Notes: a model not told the origin generated them from the letters alone. Shown: positions 8,650 to 18,225, counted from the stretch's first letter. The stretch is DNA of 64,000 nt from Clostridia bacterium (GCA_017934475.1 JAGBJN010000001.1:124001-188000); one strand, 5' to 3'. Made by a program: numbers and translations.

Positions 8650-8878
8650 TTAACTAGAAATCAAAAAACTTTCATTCCTAGCTTTTAATAGCTAGGGACG
8701 AAAGTTTTATTTTCCGCGGTTCCACCCTAATTGATATATAAAAATTACATATATCCACTTTATTTATAAATGCTCCAAAGCTCCCCACAAACGATTTATT
8801 GTCAGTTTTCACCAATTTCTGACTCTCTTTCAAATAAACTCGTTTTGCTTTTTCTTTTTCAACACATTTTATTTATTT
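8650..8878 (-). promoter_or_regulatory. T-box riboswitch (glycine) upstream of glyQS
   Basis: On the minus strand the T-box sequence AGGGTGGAACCGCGG lies at 8714-8728, a long terminator hairpin at 8665-8708, and the stem I elements AGAGAG...TTGGTGAAAA and CTTTGGAGC further upstream. A GGGGA run just 5' of CTTTGGAGC can supply a GGN (glycine) specifier, matching the downstream enzyme. Uncharged tRNA-Gly would stabilise the antiterminator and allow read-through. Confidence 0.92.
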
Positions 8879-8884
8879 TTAATT

Positions 8885-8913
8885 ATTTTAGCAGTTATAT
8901 GATAAAAAGTCAA
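8885..8913 (-). promoter_or_regulatory. Promoter of the T-box/glyQS transcript
   Basis: On the minus strand, TTGACT (8908-8913), 17-bp spacer, TAAAAT (8885-8890), placing transcription start near 8878. Confidence 0.8.
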
Positions 8914-8932
8914 TAGCTTCAACCTTTTATAT

Positions 8933-9607
8933 TTAGTTTCTTGGACCTGTATATAATAAACTTTGAAGTTTAGAAATTGGCATTGATTGTAAATAAACTG
9001 TGCCAGGTCCTTTAACTGTTGTTAAAAATAATCCTTCTCCTCCAAACATTATATTTTTAAGTCCTGGTACTGTTGTTATATCTAAATCAACTCCAGAAGT
9101 CATTGCAGCTACATATCCATTATCTACTTTTAATGTTTGACCAGCTGCTAGTTCTTTCTTAACTACTTCTCCATCTATCTCTAAGAATACTTTTCCAGGT
9201 CCTGTTATTTTTTGCATAATAAATCCTTCTCCTCCAAAGAATCCAGCACCTAGTTTTTTTCTAAAATGCATTGCTATATCAACACTACTTTCAGCACACA
9301 TAAAAGCCTTCTTTTGTGCTATTATTGATTCGCCTTGAGCTAAATCAAATTCTAATACTTTTCCTGGAAAACATGATGAAAATGATATTTCAACATCATC
9401 CTTTTCTGCTGTATATATATTCATAAATAATGATTCACCAGCAAGTGCTCTTCCAAGTCCTTTCATTATTCCTCCATTTGTTGAAGTTTTCATTGCAATT
9501 CCTTCATCCATCCAGCTCATTCCGCCGCTTTCAGTAACTACTGATTCTCCTTTTTTTAATTTGCAAGTAACAACTGGTAGTGAATCTCCTAAAATTTTTG
9601 CTTCCAT
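8933..9607 (-). CDS. AIM24 / TIGR00266 family protein
   Basis: The 224-residue protein is rich in glycine and beta-strand-like segments, with ESGGMSWMDEGI near residue 27, GGEGFIMQKITGPGKVFLE near 125 and GGEGLFLTTVKGPGTVYLQ near 190. The repeated GGEGLF...GPG pattern is the hallmark of the AIM24 family, a beta-sandwich of unknown function in bacteria (the yeast homologue is mitochondrial). No signal peptide is present. It is preceded by AAAGGAG. It stands next to the DnaA-box cluster at 9626-9864. Confidence 0.85.
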   Translation of the reverse strand: MEAKILGDSLPVVTCKLKKGESVVTESGGMSWMDEGIAMKTSTNGGIMKGLGRALAGESLFMNIYTAEKDDVEISFSSCFPGKVLEFDLAQGESIIAQKKAFMCAESSVDIAMHFRKKLGAGFFGGEGFIMQKITGPGKVFLEIDGEVVKKELAAGQTLKVDNGYVAAMTSGVDLDITTVPGLKNIMFGGEGLFLTTVKGPGTVYLQSMPISKLQSLLYTGPRN

Positions 9608-9625
9608 ATTTTTTCTCCTTTCACC

Positions 9626-9864
9626 TGTGGATAACTTTAATTTTTTATTGTTACAGAAATATTACATTTTTCTATAACTTTATCCACATTTTCTATATCA
9701 TTTTATTACAAAACATTTTCAAATTCAAGTTTTTTCAGAGTATTGTTACAAAATAGTTTCAATATTATTACAAATAATTATATTATGTTATCTGTTTTTG
9801 TAATATTTTTGTAATTATGTTTCAAAAAATAATATGTGGATAATGTGGATAACTTTGTTGATAA
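9626..9864. other. DnaA-box cluster in a 362-bp AT-rich intergenic region
   Basis: The gene-free stretch 9608-9969 holds four perfect copies of the 9-mer TTATCCACA or its complement: 9626-9634, 9680-9688, 9835-9843 and 9844-9852, the last two directly abutting. A fifth copy with one mismatch is at 9856-9864. Between them lies very AT-rich DNA with repeated TTACAAA / TTTGTAA words. No dnaA, dnaN or rpmH gene is adjacent; polA is 0.7 kb away. It could be a DnaA titration or regulatory locus. A chromosomal origin is less likely because gene orientation does not switch here. Confidence 0.7.
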
Positions 9865-9969
9865 CCTATTTTATTGGCTTTCATGTTTCTACTTTTTCAC
9901 ATTATTTTTTTGACTATTTTTTATGAAAACCATCTATTTATTTATCTATAAATTATGTGTACTCTTTAT

Positions 9970-10527
9970 CTATTTTTCTTTATACAAATTCCTGTAAATA
10001 GCATAATCTCTAAGGATTTTTCTTACATAATTATTAGTTTCTTTATATGGAATATTCTCAATATTTGAGCCATCTTTACTTATTATTCCTTCTTCAATCC
10101 ATTTGTTTACATTTCCTATTCCCGCATTATATGCCGCAAGCGCAAGTTCTATTTTCCCATTATACTTTTCATTTAAAAAAGCATAATATTTTGTTCCTAC
10201 TTTTATATTTTTTTCTTCATCATAAAGTTCATCATCATATTTTAACTCTATTCCAATTTCATTTAGAATCTCTTCTGCTGTTTCCGGCATAAGTTGCATT
10301 AAGCCAATTGCACCACTTTTAGATAATGCATCGCTTTTAAAATCACTTTCAGCTTTTATAATTGCAAATACAAGAAGTGGATCAACCTCATTTTCTTGTG
10401 AATACTTATACACATATTCACTATATTTTTTAGGATATATCATTTTTAGTACTACATGTTGAAATAATAAATATACAACAATAAAGCCTACTATGATTCC
10501 CAAAATAATTAAAATCTTTTTTTTCAA
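9970..10527 (-). CDS. Membrane-anchored lytic transglycosylase (SLT domain)
   Basis: The 185-residue protein has an N-terminal membrane anchor (about 5-25) followed by a Slt70-type domain: LVFAIIKAESDFKSDA carries the catalytic glutamate, then SGAIGLMQLMPETAEEI and LALAAYNAGIGNV. It cleaves the glycan strands of peptidoglycan outside the membrane, releasing anhydro-muropeptides. It ends shortly after the DnaA-box region and lies 23 nt downstream of polA, so it is probably co-transcribed with it. Confidence 0.9.
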   Translation of the reverse strand: MKKKILIILGIIVGFIVVYLLFQHVVLKMIYPKKYSEYVYKYSQENEVDPLLVFAIIKAESDFKSDALSKSGAIGLMQLMPETAEEILNEIGIELKYDDELYDEEKNIKVGTKYYAFLNEKYNGKIELALAAYNAGIGNVNKWIEEGIISKDGSNIENIPYKETNNYVRKILRDYAIYRNLYKEK

Positions 10528-10550
10528 ATTTTTCTCCTTTGCTTTTTTAT

Positions 10551-13283
10551 TTATTTACAGTCATACCAATTTGTCGCTTCAGAAACTTCAACTTCTAGTG
10601 GTACTGTTAGTTTAATTGCACTTTCCATACAATTTTTTAATAATTCTTTTGCTTTTTCTTTATCTGCCTCTTTTGCCTCAAGTATCAATTCATCATGTAC
10701 TTGTAAAACAATTTTTGCATCAATATTATTTTTACCTAGTTCTTTATCTAAATTAATCATAGCAATTTTCATTATATCTGCTGCTGTACCTTGTATAGGT
10801 GTATTCATCGCTGCTCTTTTTCCAAATTCACGTACCATATAATTGTTAGATTTAAGTTCAGTTATATATCTTCTTCTTTTAAATAAAGTTTCAACATATC
10901 CTTTTTCTTTTGCATCTTCAACCACATTTTTCATAAATACGTCTATTCCATTATATTTTTCAAGATATTGTTCAATATATTCCTTTGCTTGTTTTCTTGA
11001 GGTTCCAAGTTGCTCAGCTAAACCAAAATCACTTATCCCATATATTATTCCAAAGTTTACTGCTTTTGCTGCACTTCTTTGTTCTTTAGTAACTTCATCA
11101 ATTGGAATACCAAGTACTTTTGATGCTGCTTGTTTATGAATATCTTCTCCGTTTTTAAAAGCTTCAAGCATATGCTCATCTTGTGAAATATGTGCAAGAA
11201 CTCTAAGTTCAATTTGCGAGTAATCTGCATCAATATATATATATCCTTCTTTTGGTTTAAATACTTTCCTTAATTTTTTACCAAGTTCAAATCTTGTAGG
11301 TATATTTTGAAGATTTGGATCACTTGAACTTATTCTACCTGTTGCAGTTATTGTTTGATGAAAATATGAATGTATACGGTTTGTTTTTTCATTTATATAG
11401 GGAATCATACCTTCTACATATGTTGAATTAAGTTTCATTAAGCTTCGATATTCAAGAATTTTTTCAACAATTGGATGTTCATTTTTTATTTTTTCTAAAC
11501 TATCAACATCTGTTGAGTATCCTTTTTTATTCTTTTTAGATGTTGTAAGTCCTAGTTTTTCAAATAAAATTGTTCCAAGTTGCTGTGTCGAATTTATATT
11601 AAACTCTTCCCCTGCTAAATCATATATTTCTTTTGTAAGAATCTCTAGTCCTTGTTTTAATTCATTTCCAAAAGAAACTAATTCTTCTTTATCTACATAC
11701 ATACCTTCCCATTGCATTTTTGCAAGTACAGTTGCAAGTGGCATATCTATATTATTAAATACACTAGTTTGATTTGTTTCTTCTAATTCCTTATTTAACT
11801 TTTCTATTAATTCAAAAATAGAATAAGCATAAAATGATGTTTGATACATTTTTCCATCTTCATTTGAATCATCACTAGAGTCTCCAAATAAAGTAATTTG
11901 TTTATTTTTTTCTATGCTTACACCTTGTGAATTTAAATAATCTTCAATATTTAAGCCTAAATATTGTTCAATTAAATCATCTAAAATATATTTTCCCTTT
12001 GTCATATCTAAAATATACCCTGCAATTTTGACATCATACTTTAGATTTTTCATTTCAATTTCTGATTGCTTTAAAATGATAAAATCATTTCTTAATTCAT
12101 ATCCATATTTTTCTATATTTTCATTTTCAAATATTTCTTTAATAAAATCGTTAAACTTATTATCTTTATAATTAATGTTATAGACTTTGTTTTCAACAGA
12201 ATTATAGATTGAAACTGAAACAATTCTTTCTTTTATAATATTTTCTTTTTTATCATCATTTTCAAGTTCAAAATAATAAAAGACTTTTCCTTGTTTTAAA
12301 ATAAAATCTTTAACTAATTCAATATCTGATTCTTTAGAAACGGTAAATAAATTACTTAAATCTTTTTGTACAGTTTTTGAACTATTTTGTATATCATTTA
12401 AATTAAATCTTTCGATAAATCTATTAAATTTTAGTTCTTTAAATTGTTCTAATACTTTTTCATTATCCCAATCTTTTTTCTTAAATTCTTCCATCTCTTC
12501 TTCAATAGGTACTTCTCTATTAATAGTCCCAAGTGTTTTAGATAAAAAGGCTAAATCTTTATTTTCAATCATTTTTTCTCTTGTTTTACCTTTTATTGTT
12601 TCTGCCTTTCCTTCATCTAACTGTTTATATATTTCTTCTATTGAACCATATTCTTTAATCATAGAAAGTGCGGTTTTTTCGCCAATACCAGGTACTCCTG
12701 GAATATTATCTGAAGTATCTCCTTGAAGTCCTTTTACTTCTATTAATTTTACAGGTTCTAAACCATATACTTCTAAAACTTTATTTCTATCAAAATCTTC
12801 TTCTTCAGTTTTTCCAGCTTTAGTTCTAGGAATTCTAATTGTTACTATATCAGATGCAAGTTGAAATGTGTCTCTATCTCCTGAAAGTATAGTTACATTT
12901 ATTCCTTCTTCTTCTCCCCTTCTAGATAAAGTTCCTAAAACATCATCTGCTTCATAGCCTTCTCTTTCTATTATTGTTATATTCATATTTCTAAGAACTT
13001 CTTTAATGATAGGCATTTGCTCGCGAAGTTCATCTGGCATTCCATGACGATTTGCTTTATATCCTTCATACATTTTATGTCTTGCTGTTGGAGCTTTTAG
13101 ATCAAATGCAACTGCTATATAATCTGGTGTTAAATCTTCTAATTCCTTAAATAAAATTGCTAGAAAACCATATACTGCATTTGTATATGTACCATCAGAA
13201 GTCATTAGCATCTTTGAACCCATTATTCCATAAAATGCTCTATTCATAATACTATTTCCATCAACTAATAATAATCTACTCAA
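10551..13283 (-). CDS. polA: DNA polymerase I
   Basis: The protein has about 910 residues: a 5'-3' exonuclease domain (LLLVDGNSIMNRAFYG at the start, GDTSDNIPGVPGIGEKTA near 190), a degenerate 3'-5' exonuclease domain (about 310-480) and a polymerase domain with DADYSQIELRVLAHIS, KAVNFGIIYG and QVHDELILE. The exonuclease acidic motif is reduced to FYYFELEND, so proofreading is probably lost, as in Bacillus Pol I. The likely start is TTG at 13283, 8 nt after AAAGGAG; the upstream ATG at 13316 lies before that site. The enzyme removes Okazaki primers and fills repair gaps. Confidence 0.93.
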   Translation of the reverse strand: MSRLLLVDGNSIMNRAFYGIMGSKMLMTSDGTYTNAVYGFLAILFKELEDLTPDYIAVAFDLKAPTARHKMYEGYKANRHGMPDELREQMPIIKEVLRNMNITIIEREGYEADDVLGTLSRRGEEEGINVTILSGDRDTFQLASDIVTIRIPRTKAGKTEEEDFDRNKVLEVYGLEPVKLIEVKGLQGDTSDNIPGVPGIGEKTALSMIKEYGSIEEIYKQLDEGKAETIKGKTREKMIENKDLAFLSKTLGTINREVPIEEEMEEFKKKDWDNEKVLEQFKELKFNRFIERFNLNDIQNSSKTVQKDLSNLFTVSKESDIELVKDFILKQGKVFYYFELENDDKKENIIKERIVSVSIYNSVENKVYNINYKDNKFNDFIKEIFENENIEKYGYELRNDFIILKQSEIEMKNLKYDVKIAGYILDMTKGKYILDDLIEQYLGLNIEDYLNSQGVSIEKNKQITLFGDSSDDSNEDGKMYQTSFYAYSIFELIEKLNKELEETNQTSVFNNIDMPLATVLAKMQWEGMYVDKEELVSFGNELKQGLEILTKEIYDLAGEEFNINSTQQLGTILFEKLGLTTSKKNKKGYSTDVDSLEKIKNEHPIVEKILEYRSLMKLNSTYVEGMIPYINEKTNRIHSYFHQTITATGRISSSDPNLQNIPTRFELGKKLRKVFKPKEGYIYIDADYSQIELRVLAHISQDEHMLEAFKNGEDIHKQAASKVLGIPIDEVTKEQRSAAKAVNFGIIYGISDFGLAEQLGTSRKQAKEYIEQYLEKYNGIDVFMKNVVEDAKEKGYVETLFKRRRYITELKSNNYMVREFGKRAAMNTPIQGTAADIMKIAMINLDKELGKNNIDAKIVLQVHDELILEAKEADKEKAKELLKNCMESAIKLTVPLEVEVSEATNWYDCK

Positions 13284-13320
13284 ATTTTTCACTCCTTTGC
13301 TAGTAAATAATATCATAAAA

Positions 13321-13346
13321 GCAGATAATTATCAATAATTATCTGC
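13321..13346 (-). terminator. Terminator of the small gene 13361-13561
   Basis: GCAGATAATTAT-TG-ATAATTATCTGC on the minus strand, followed by TTTTAT, 14 nt after the stop codon and just before polA. Confidence 0.7.
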
Positions 13347-13360
13347 TTCATATTTTACTA

Positions 13361-13561
13361 CTATTTTATTGCTACAAATAACAATATAATTCCAATTAAG
13401 AATACTAAAAGTCCGCCTAACTTCATCCATTTTGAACCATTATTTTGATCTGAAAAACTGAAGAATTTATTTGTTAGCCTTCTTGCATCAAATACCATTA
13501 TTACAGCTATTGCCATAAATAAAAAACTTGCTACCATTTCAATTATATTTATTACATCCAT
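13361..13561 (-). CDS. Small two-helix membrane protein, unknown
   Basis: The 66-residue ORF has hydrophobic segments at about 5-24 and 46-65, joined by a basic/polar loop (DARRLTNKFFSFSDQNNGSKW). This resembles small clostridial membrane proteins of unknown function. The gene lies 15 nt downstream of the epimerase-like gene and ends at a terminator before polA. Confidence 0.6.
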   Translation of the reverse strand: MDVINIIEMVASFLFMAIAVIMVFDARRLTNKFFSFSDQNNGSKWMKLGGLLVFLIGIILLFVAIK

Positions 13562-13576
13562 TACTAAACATCCTTT

Positions 13577-14449
13577 TTAGAAAAATTCTATACTATATTT
13601 ACATTCATATTCTTTCTTTGGTGGTAATAATAAAATATTATTCTTTTGTCTAAATACTCCTGAACCATTTACATTATCTGGTGTTGTCATCCAAGGTTCT
13701 ATACAAATAAATGGTGCCTTTGGCTTACTCCATATTGCAAGATATGGAAAATCTCCAAAATCAACTGTAAATATAGGTTTATCTATATTTTTATTTTTCA
13801 GACTTATTTTTCTTGACTTTATTCCTTTCATAATTAATGCATCATTTTTAAATGTATTTGAATTTAATAAAATTTGTTTTTTATTTATTAAAACTATATT
13901 TTTAGCATAATCTGTTGCAACTAAACCATCAACTAAATATAAAAAATGGATTTTTTCTTCATCTTCTTCAAATTCTAAATAGTAATTACCTTTTTCTAGT
14001 TCTCTAGAGTCAATTTTTAGTGCTGGTCTTGATCCTATTCCAAAAGGCATGTCCATTTCACTTTCATTTACCACTTTATATTTGGTTGTAAGCTTATTTT
14101 CATTTAATCTATATGTAACTATCAAAGAAAACTCAAATGGAAATTTTTCAATTAATCTTCCTTTACTTTTGAAAATATATGAATGGTAGTTATCAAGTTT
14201 TGTAATTGGTTCAAAATCTAAATCTTTAGCAAACCCATTAATTTGCATCTCATAGTTTTTACCATTTATAATAGTTTGATTTTGTTTGCACTTTCCAACA
14301 GTTGGAAACAATAATTCAAATCTTCTGTTCCAATATACTTTGCCATTCTCATCTAGGCATTCTTCTCCTTGGTGTAATTTTTCTTCGCCATCTACTTTGA
14401 AACTTTGTAGTTCAGCTCCAAATTTAGAAGTTAGAATTTGTGCTCCCAT
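13577..14449 (-). CDS. Aldose 1-epimerase family protein (GalM/YihR-like)
   Basis: The 290-residue beta-sandwich protein has WNRRFELLFPTVG near residue 40, where the paired arginines bind sugar, and FICIEPW near 255, which holds the conserved catalytic-region glutamate. GalM enzymes interconvert alpha and beta anomers of hexoses; this subgroup is often annotated only as aldose-epimerase family. The start at 14449 is chosen because AAAGGAG lies 7 nt upstream; earlier in-frame ATGs overlap the ribosome site. It is co-oriented with recG, which lies upstream on the minus strand. Confidence 0.8.
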   Translation of the reverse strand: MGAQILTSKFGAELQSFKVDGEEKLHQGEECLDENGKVYWNRRFELLFPTVGKCKQNQTIINGKNYEMQINGFAKDLDFEPITKLDNYHSYIFKSKGRLIEKFPFEFSLIVTYRLNENKLTTKYKVVNESEMDMPFGIGSRPALKIDSRELEKGNYYLEFEEDEEKIHFLYLVDGLVATDYAKNIVLINKKQILLNSNTFKNDALIMKGIKSRKISLKNKNIDKPIFTVDFGDFPYLAIWSKPKAPFICIEPWMTTPDNVNGSGVFRQKNNILLLPPKKEYECKYSIEFF

Positions 14450-14525
14450 TACCATTCTCCTTTCTGAAAAAATCCTTGCCAATATAATATTATTTTTTTA
14501 TGTAAATGTCAAGTGATTTACCATT

Positions 14526-16580
14526 TTATATCTCGATTCTATTCATAAATTTTTTATCAATTAGTTTCTTTAATGGTTTATTTTTTTCAAGTTCTAGCTT
14601 TGGATCTTCCGCTTCTATTTGCATTGCTAATACTTGTACTCCTTTCAGTATTCTCATATCCTCAAATAAATTAGCAACTTTAAATTCAGGAATACCATGT
14701 TGTCTTGTTCCAAAAAATTCTCCACTACCTCTTAATTCTAAGTCTTTTTGTGCTACAATAAATCCATCATTTGTACTTTGCATTATCTTCATTCTTTCAC
14801 GTACTACATCTGAATTACTATTATATTTTAGAATACAATATGACTGATATTCTCCTCTACCTACTCTACCTCTTAATTGGTGTAATTGTGCTAAGCCAAA
14901 TCTTTCTGCGTTTTCAACAATCATAATACTTGCATTTGGCACATTAACACCAACTTCTATAACGGTTGTAGAAACAAGAATATCTATATTTCCATTTTTA
15001 AATTCTTGCATTATTGCATCTTTTTCTTTTGGTCTCATTTTTCCATGTAAAAATTCAACTCTATATTCAGGAAATATCTTTGTTTTATATTCTTCTGCAA
15101 GTTCTGTTACAGCTTTTGCATTAATTTCTTCTGTTTCTTCAACAAGTGGACAAACAACATATACTTGTCTTCCTTCATCTATTTGTTTTTTTACAAAATT
15201 ATTTACTCTTTGTTCCATATTTTTTGTAACAGCATATGTCTCAATTACTTTTCTATTTGGAGGCAATTCATCTATAATAGATATATCCAAATCCCCATAT
15301 AGTATTAATGCCAGAGTTCTTGGAATCGGTGTTGCAGTCATAACAAGTACATCAGGATTCTTTCCTTTAGATGTAATAACTCCTCTTTGTCTTACACCAA
15401 AACGATGCTGCTCATCTGTTACAACTAATCCTAAATTTTTAAATACTACATTTTCTTCAAGAAGTGCATGTGTTCCTATTAAAATATCTATTTCACCATT
15501 TTTTAATCTTTCAAGCATTTCTTCTTTTTTCTTTTTAGTGACACTACCTATTAATAATTCACATCTTATTCCAAATTCTTTTAAAATACCTTCAAAAGAC
15601 TCTAAATGCTGACTTGCAAGTATAGCAGTTGGTGCCATAATTGCACATTGATATCCACATTTAACTGCTTTATATGCTGCTATCATAGCTACTACTGTTT
15701 TACCAGATCCAACATCACCTTGAAGTAATCTATTCATAGATTTTTCAGATTCCATATCATTATCTATTTCTTCTAGTACTTTTAATTGTGCTCTTGTTAA
15801 TTTAAATGGTAATGTATTTATTACTTCAGACATTTTTACATCTTTGCTAAATGCTATACCTTTTTCTTCGTTTGTATATTTATTTTTTAAACTAATTAAA
15901 GCAAGTTGCATTGTAAGTAATTCTTCAAATGCAAGTGTATATCTTGCTTTTTCATATTCATTAAAATCTGCTGGAAAATGTACTTTAGGTATAGCTTCTT
16001 TCATACTTTCTAGTTTATATTTATCTCTAATATAATCAGGAAGAGACTCTTCTATTAAATTTTCTTCTTTAGCAAGTTTTATTCCATTTTCCATAACTTG
16101 TCTAATAGTTGTTTGAGCTAGTCCATAAGTAAGTGGATATAAAGGTATTATTTTTCCTGTATTTTTATTTGTTTTTTCACTATCATATACAGGTGAATTC
16201 ATTTCTACTTTTCCATATTTAACAGATACCTTACCATAGAACTTATATTTTTCACCTACAGCAAATCTACCTTTTAAATAACTTTGATTAAACCATGTAA
16301 GTACACACGTTCCACTTTCATCTCTAACAACCAACTTATATATAGCCATATTTCTTCTGATTCTTGCTTCTGTCATTTTAGATACAACAGTAGCTTCAAT
16401 TAAGGCTTCTTCTCCATCTTGAAGAGAAGCAATAAGTTTTGGTTTGCTTCTATCTTCATAATCTCTAGGATAATATGTAATTAAATCTTCTAATGTAAAA
16501 ATATCAAGTTTATTAAGAAGCTTTGCTCTTGCCTCTCCAACTCCTTTTACATATTGAATTTCACGTTCTAATCCTTGCAT
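14526..16580 (-). CDS. recG: ATP-dependent DNA helicase RecG
   Basis: The 684-residue protein has the RecG order: an N-terminal wedge/OB domain (about 60-150), Walker A GDVGSGKT (about 288), DEQHRFG box, MATPIPRT-type motif (VMTATPIPRT) and the C-terminal helicase lobe ending with QLRGRVGRG. RecG regresses stalled replication forks and processes branched DNA. Its start overlaps the end of the YhcG-type nuclease gene by 13 nt, suggesting translational coupling. Confidence 0.96.
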   Translation of the reverse strand: MQGLEREIQYVKGVGEARAKLLNKLDIFTLEDLITYYPRDYEDRSKPKLIASLQDGEEALIEATVVSKMTEARIRRNMAIYKLVVRDESGTCVLTWFNQSYLKGRFAVGEKYKFYGKVSVKYGKVEMNSPVYDSEKTNKNTGKIIPLYPLTYGLAQTTIRQVMENGIKLAKEENLIEESLPDYIRDKYKLESMKEAIPKVHFPADFNEYEKARYTLAFEELLTMQLALISLKNKYTNEEKGIAFSKDVKMSEVINTLPFKLTRAQLKVLEEIDNDMESEKSMNRLLQGDVGSGKTVVAMIAAYKAVKCGYQCAIMAPTAILASQHLESFEGILKEFGIRCELLIGSVTKKKKEEMLERLKNGEIDILIGTHALLEENVVFKNLGLVVTDEQHRFGVRQRGVITSKGKNPDVLVMTATPIPRTLALILYGDLDISIIDELPPNRKVIETYAVTKNMEQRVNNFVKKQIDEGRQVYVVCPLVEETEEINAKAVTELAEEYKTKIFPEYRVEFLHGKMRPKEKDAIMQEFKNGNIDILVSTTVIEVGVNVPNASIMIVENAERFGLAQLHQLRGRVGRGEYQSYCILKYNSNSDVVRERMKIMQSTNDGFIVAQKDLELRGSGEFFGTRQHGIPEFKVANLFEDMRILKGVQVLAMQIEAEDPKLELEKNKPLKKLIDKKFMNRIEI

Positions 16581-17596
16581 ATATTCTCCTCATTATCATT
16601 TTCTTCCAAAATTTGTTTAATCTCTTTGAGTTTATTTTCTAATAACTTTTTATCAATTAAATTTAAAGTATATTGTGACACCATAGTCGGAGACATACTC
16701 CTACTCATTGCATATTCTACAACTTGTTCATTTTTTCCTGCACATAATATAATTCCAACACTTGGATTCTCGTTTTTCTTCTTTTCTTGTCTATCTAACG
16801 CTTCTAAATAAAAATCCATTTTTGATATATATTCTGGTTTAAATTTTTCTGTTTTTAATTCAAATGCAACTAAACAATTTAGAGTCCTATTATAAAATAA
16901 TAAATCAATATAAAAGTCCTCATCTCCAACTTGAATTCTATACTCTTCTCCAACATATGTAAAGTCTTTTCCGATTTCTAGTATAAAATCTTTCATATTT
17001 GATATTATAGATTTTTTTAAATCTTTTTCAGAATAATTATTAGGTAAATCTAAAAATTCCAAACTATATGTATCTAGTAATTTTGTATTTGGATAATCTT
17101 CTTCACCTACTACTTTCTCTATACTCTCATTTGCTTTTCCATTAGATAACATATATCTATAAAAATATCCACTAGATATTTGTCTCTCCAATTCTCTTTT
17201 TGAGTAATTATTTTTTATACACATCATTATATAGAATTCTTTCTCTTCCATTGATTTTGTTGAACTTAATATTGTTATGTTGTTTGTCCAGCTAATTTGT
17301 GTCACCAGTGGTGACACAAATTCATAATCCTTGTAAGTTTCGTAAAATTGTTTCATTCTATAAATTCCACGTTTTGTAAATCCTTTCATTGTTGGATATT
17401 CTCGTTTCATAAACTCTACAAGCTTATCAATAATTTTATCTCCCCAATTACTATCTTGTACCTTTTCACTTATATATTGGCCAAAATCCCAATATAAAGC
17501 TATTAATTCTTCGTTAACCTTCCTGTATGCGTTATTTCTTCTTGTTTCAATCATCTTAGCGATTTCATTAAAATTTAATAAATCATTATCTTTCAT
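16568..17596 (-). CDS. YhcG-family PD-(D/E)xK nuclease (DUF1016)
   Basis: The 342-residue protein has the DUF1016 N-terminal region (residues 10-150, helical, with ALYWDFGQYISEKV) and a C-terminal YhcG nuclease domain with D-x-YIDLLFYNR followed by LVAFELKTEKF, the catalytic ELK. YhcG proteins are linked to restriction-like or DNA-processing systems, but their role is not settled. It ends 13 nt inside recG. No methylase or specificity gene is present nearby, so it is not part of a recognisable restriction locus. Confidence 0.88.
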   Translation of the reverse strand: MKDNDLLNFNEIAKMIETRRNNAYRKVNEELIALYWDFGQYISEKVQDSNWGDKIIDKLVEFMKREYPTMKGFTKRGIYRMKQFYETYKDYEFVSPLVTQISWTNNITILSSTKSMEEKEFYIMMCIKNNYSKRELERQISSGYFYRYMLSNGKANESIEKVVGEEDYPNTKLLDTYSLEFLDLPNNYSEKDLKKSIISNMKDFILEIGKDFTYVGEEYRIQVGDEDFYIDLLFYNRTLNCLVAFELKTEKFKPEYISKMDFYLEALDRQEKKKNENPSVGIILCAGKNEQVVEYAMSRSMSPTMVSQYTLNLIDKKLLENKLKEIKQILEENDNEENICKD

Positions 17597-17710
17597 AAGA
17601 ACCTCTCCTTTTTTATAAAATTAGTTCTTACTACATTTATTGGTACATATAAAATAAATTTATTTCTATATTTGAACTTCACCTAAATTATATAATCTTA
17701 GTGATGTAAT

Positions 17711-17840
17711 GTCAATAAAATATCAAATTTTTGTTTGTCTCAAATTTATTATTTTCCCTCTCTTTACAATTATGTTTATTTGTGATATAATCCACAAAAT
17801 TTGTACCATAAATCTTTTTATAATTATAAGGAGGTTAAAA
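17711..17840 (+). repeat. 130-bp upstream module, copy A
   Basis: This segment is about 90% identical, over exactly 130 bp, to 18297-18426 and likewise ends at an ATG. It contains the promoter, the whole 5' untranslated region and the AAGGAGG site. The coding regions that follow are far more diverged, so the duplicated upstream part is under stronger constraint or was homogenised. Confidence 0.85.
17763..17791 (+). promoter_or_regulatory. Promoter of the 17841 gene
   Basis: TTTACA (17763-17768), 17-bp spacer, TATAAT (17786-17791), followed by a leader of about 43 nt. Confidence 0.8.
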
Positions 17841-18221
17841 ATGAACAAACGGGAATTTATGAAATTGATAAATGAAAGTATGGAAAATCTTTCACTTGAA
17901 CAGCAGGAAAATTTTTTAAACAAAATCAGAGACAATTGGCTTCCAGAAATCAAAGAAAAATTCTATAACGGAACCTTAAAAAATTACACTAAATGCTGGA
18001 ATTGCAAAAAATATTCTCTTACAAAGGATTTTGAGTTAGTTAACAAAACCGAAGAACACAAAGGAGTATTAGTTTATTCTGATTGTGGATATGGAGATAA
18101 TGATGAATTTGCAGATGTCACCTACTTAATAGAATATAAAAAATGTCCTAAATGTAAAGCATTAGAAGAGAAAAGCAGAATGTATATTTCCGAAAAAAAC
18201 CGGCATTCTCGATATGATTAA
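17841..18221 (+). CDS. Cys-rich orphan protein, paralogue 1
   Basis: The 126-residue protein starts MNKREFMKLINE, 8 nt after AAGGAGG; the longer upstream frame runs through the promoter and is rejected. A helical N-terminal half (to about 48) is followed by cysteine pairs CWNCKKYSL (about 53) and CPKCKALEEK (about 107), likely one zinc-binding fold. It is a paralogue of the next gene (shared NxREFxxxL, NLSxExxEx, WLPEI, ADVTxLIxYxxCPxCK). It has its own promoter and terminator. No family is recognised. Confidence 0.75.
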   Translation: MNKREFMKLINESMENLSLEQQENFLNKIRDNWLPEIKEKFYNGTLKNYTKCWNCKKYSLTKDFELVNKTEEHKGVLVYSDCGYGDNDEFADVTYLIEYKKCPKCKALEEKSRMYISEKNRHSRYD

Positions 18222-18225
18222 ACAT

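Noticed and set aside
9608-9969. Chromosomal origin oriC
   Set aside because: DnaA boxes are present, but there is no dnaA, dnaN or rpmH nearby and gene orientation does not change across the region; kept as a DnaA-box cluster only.
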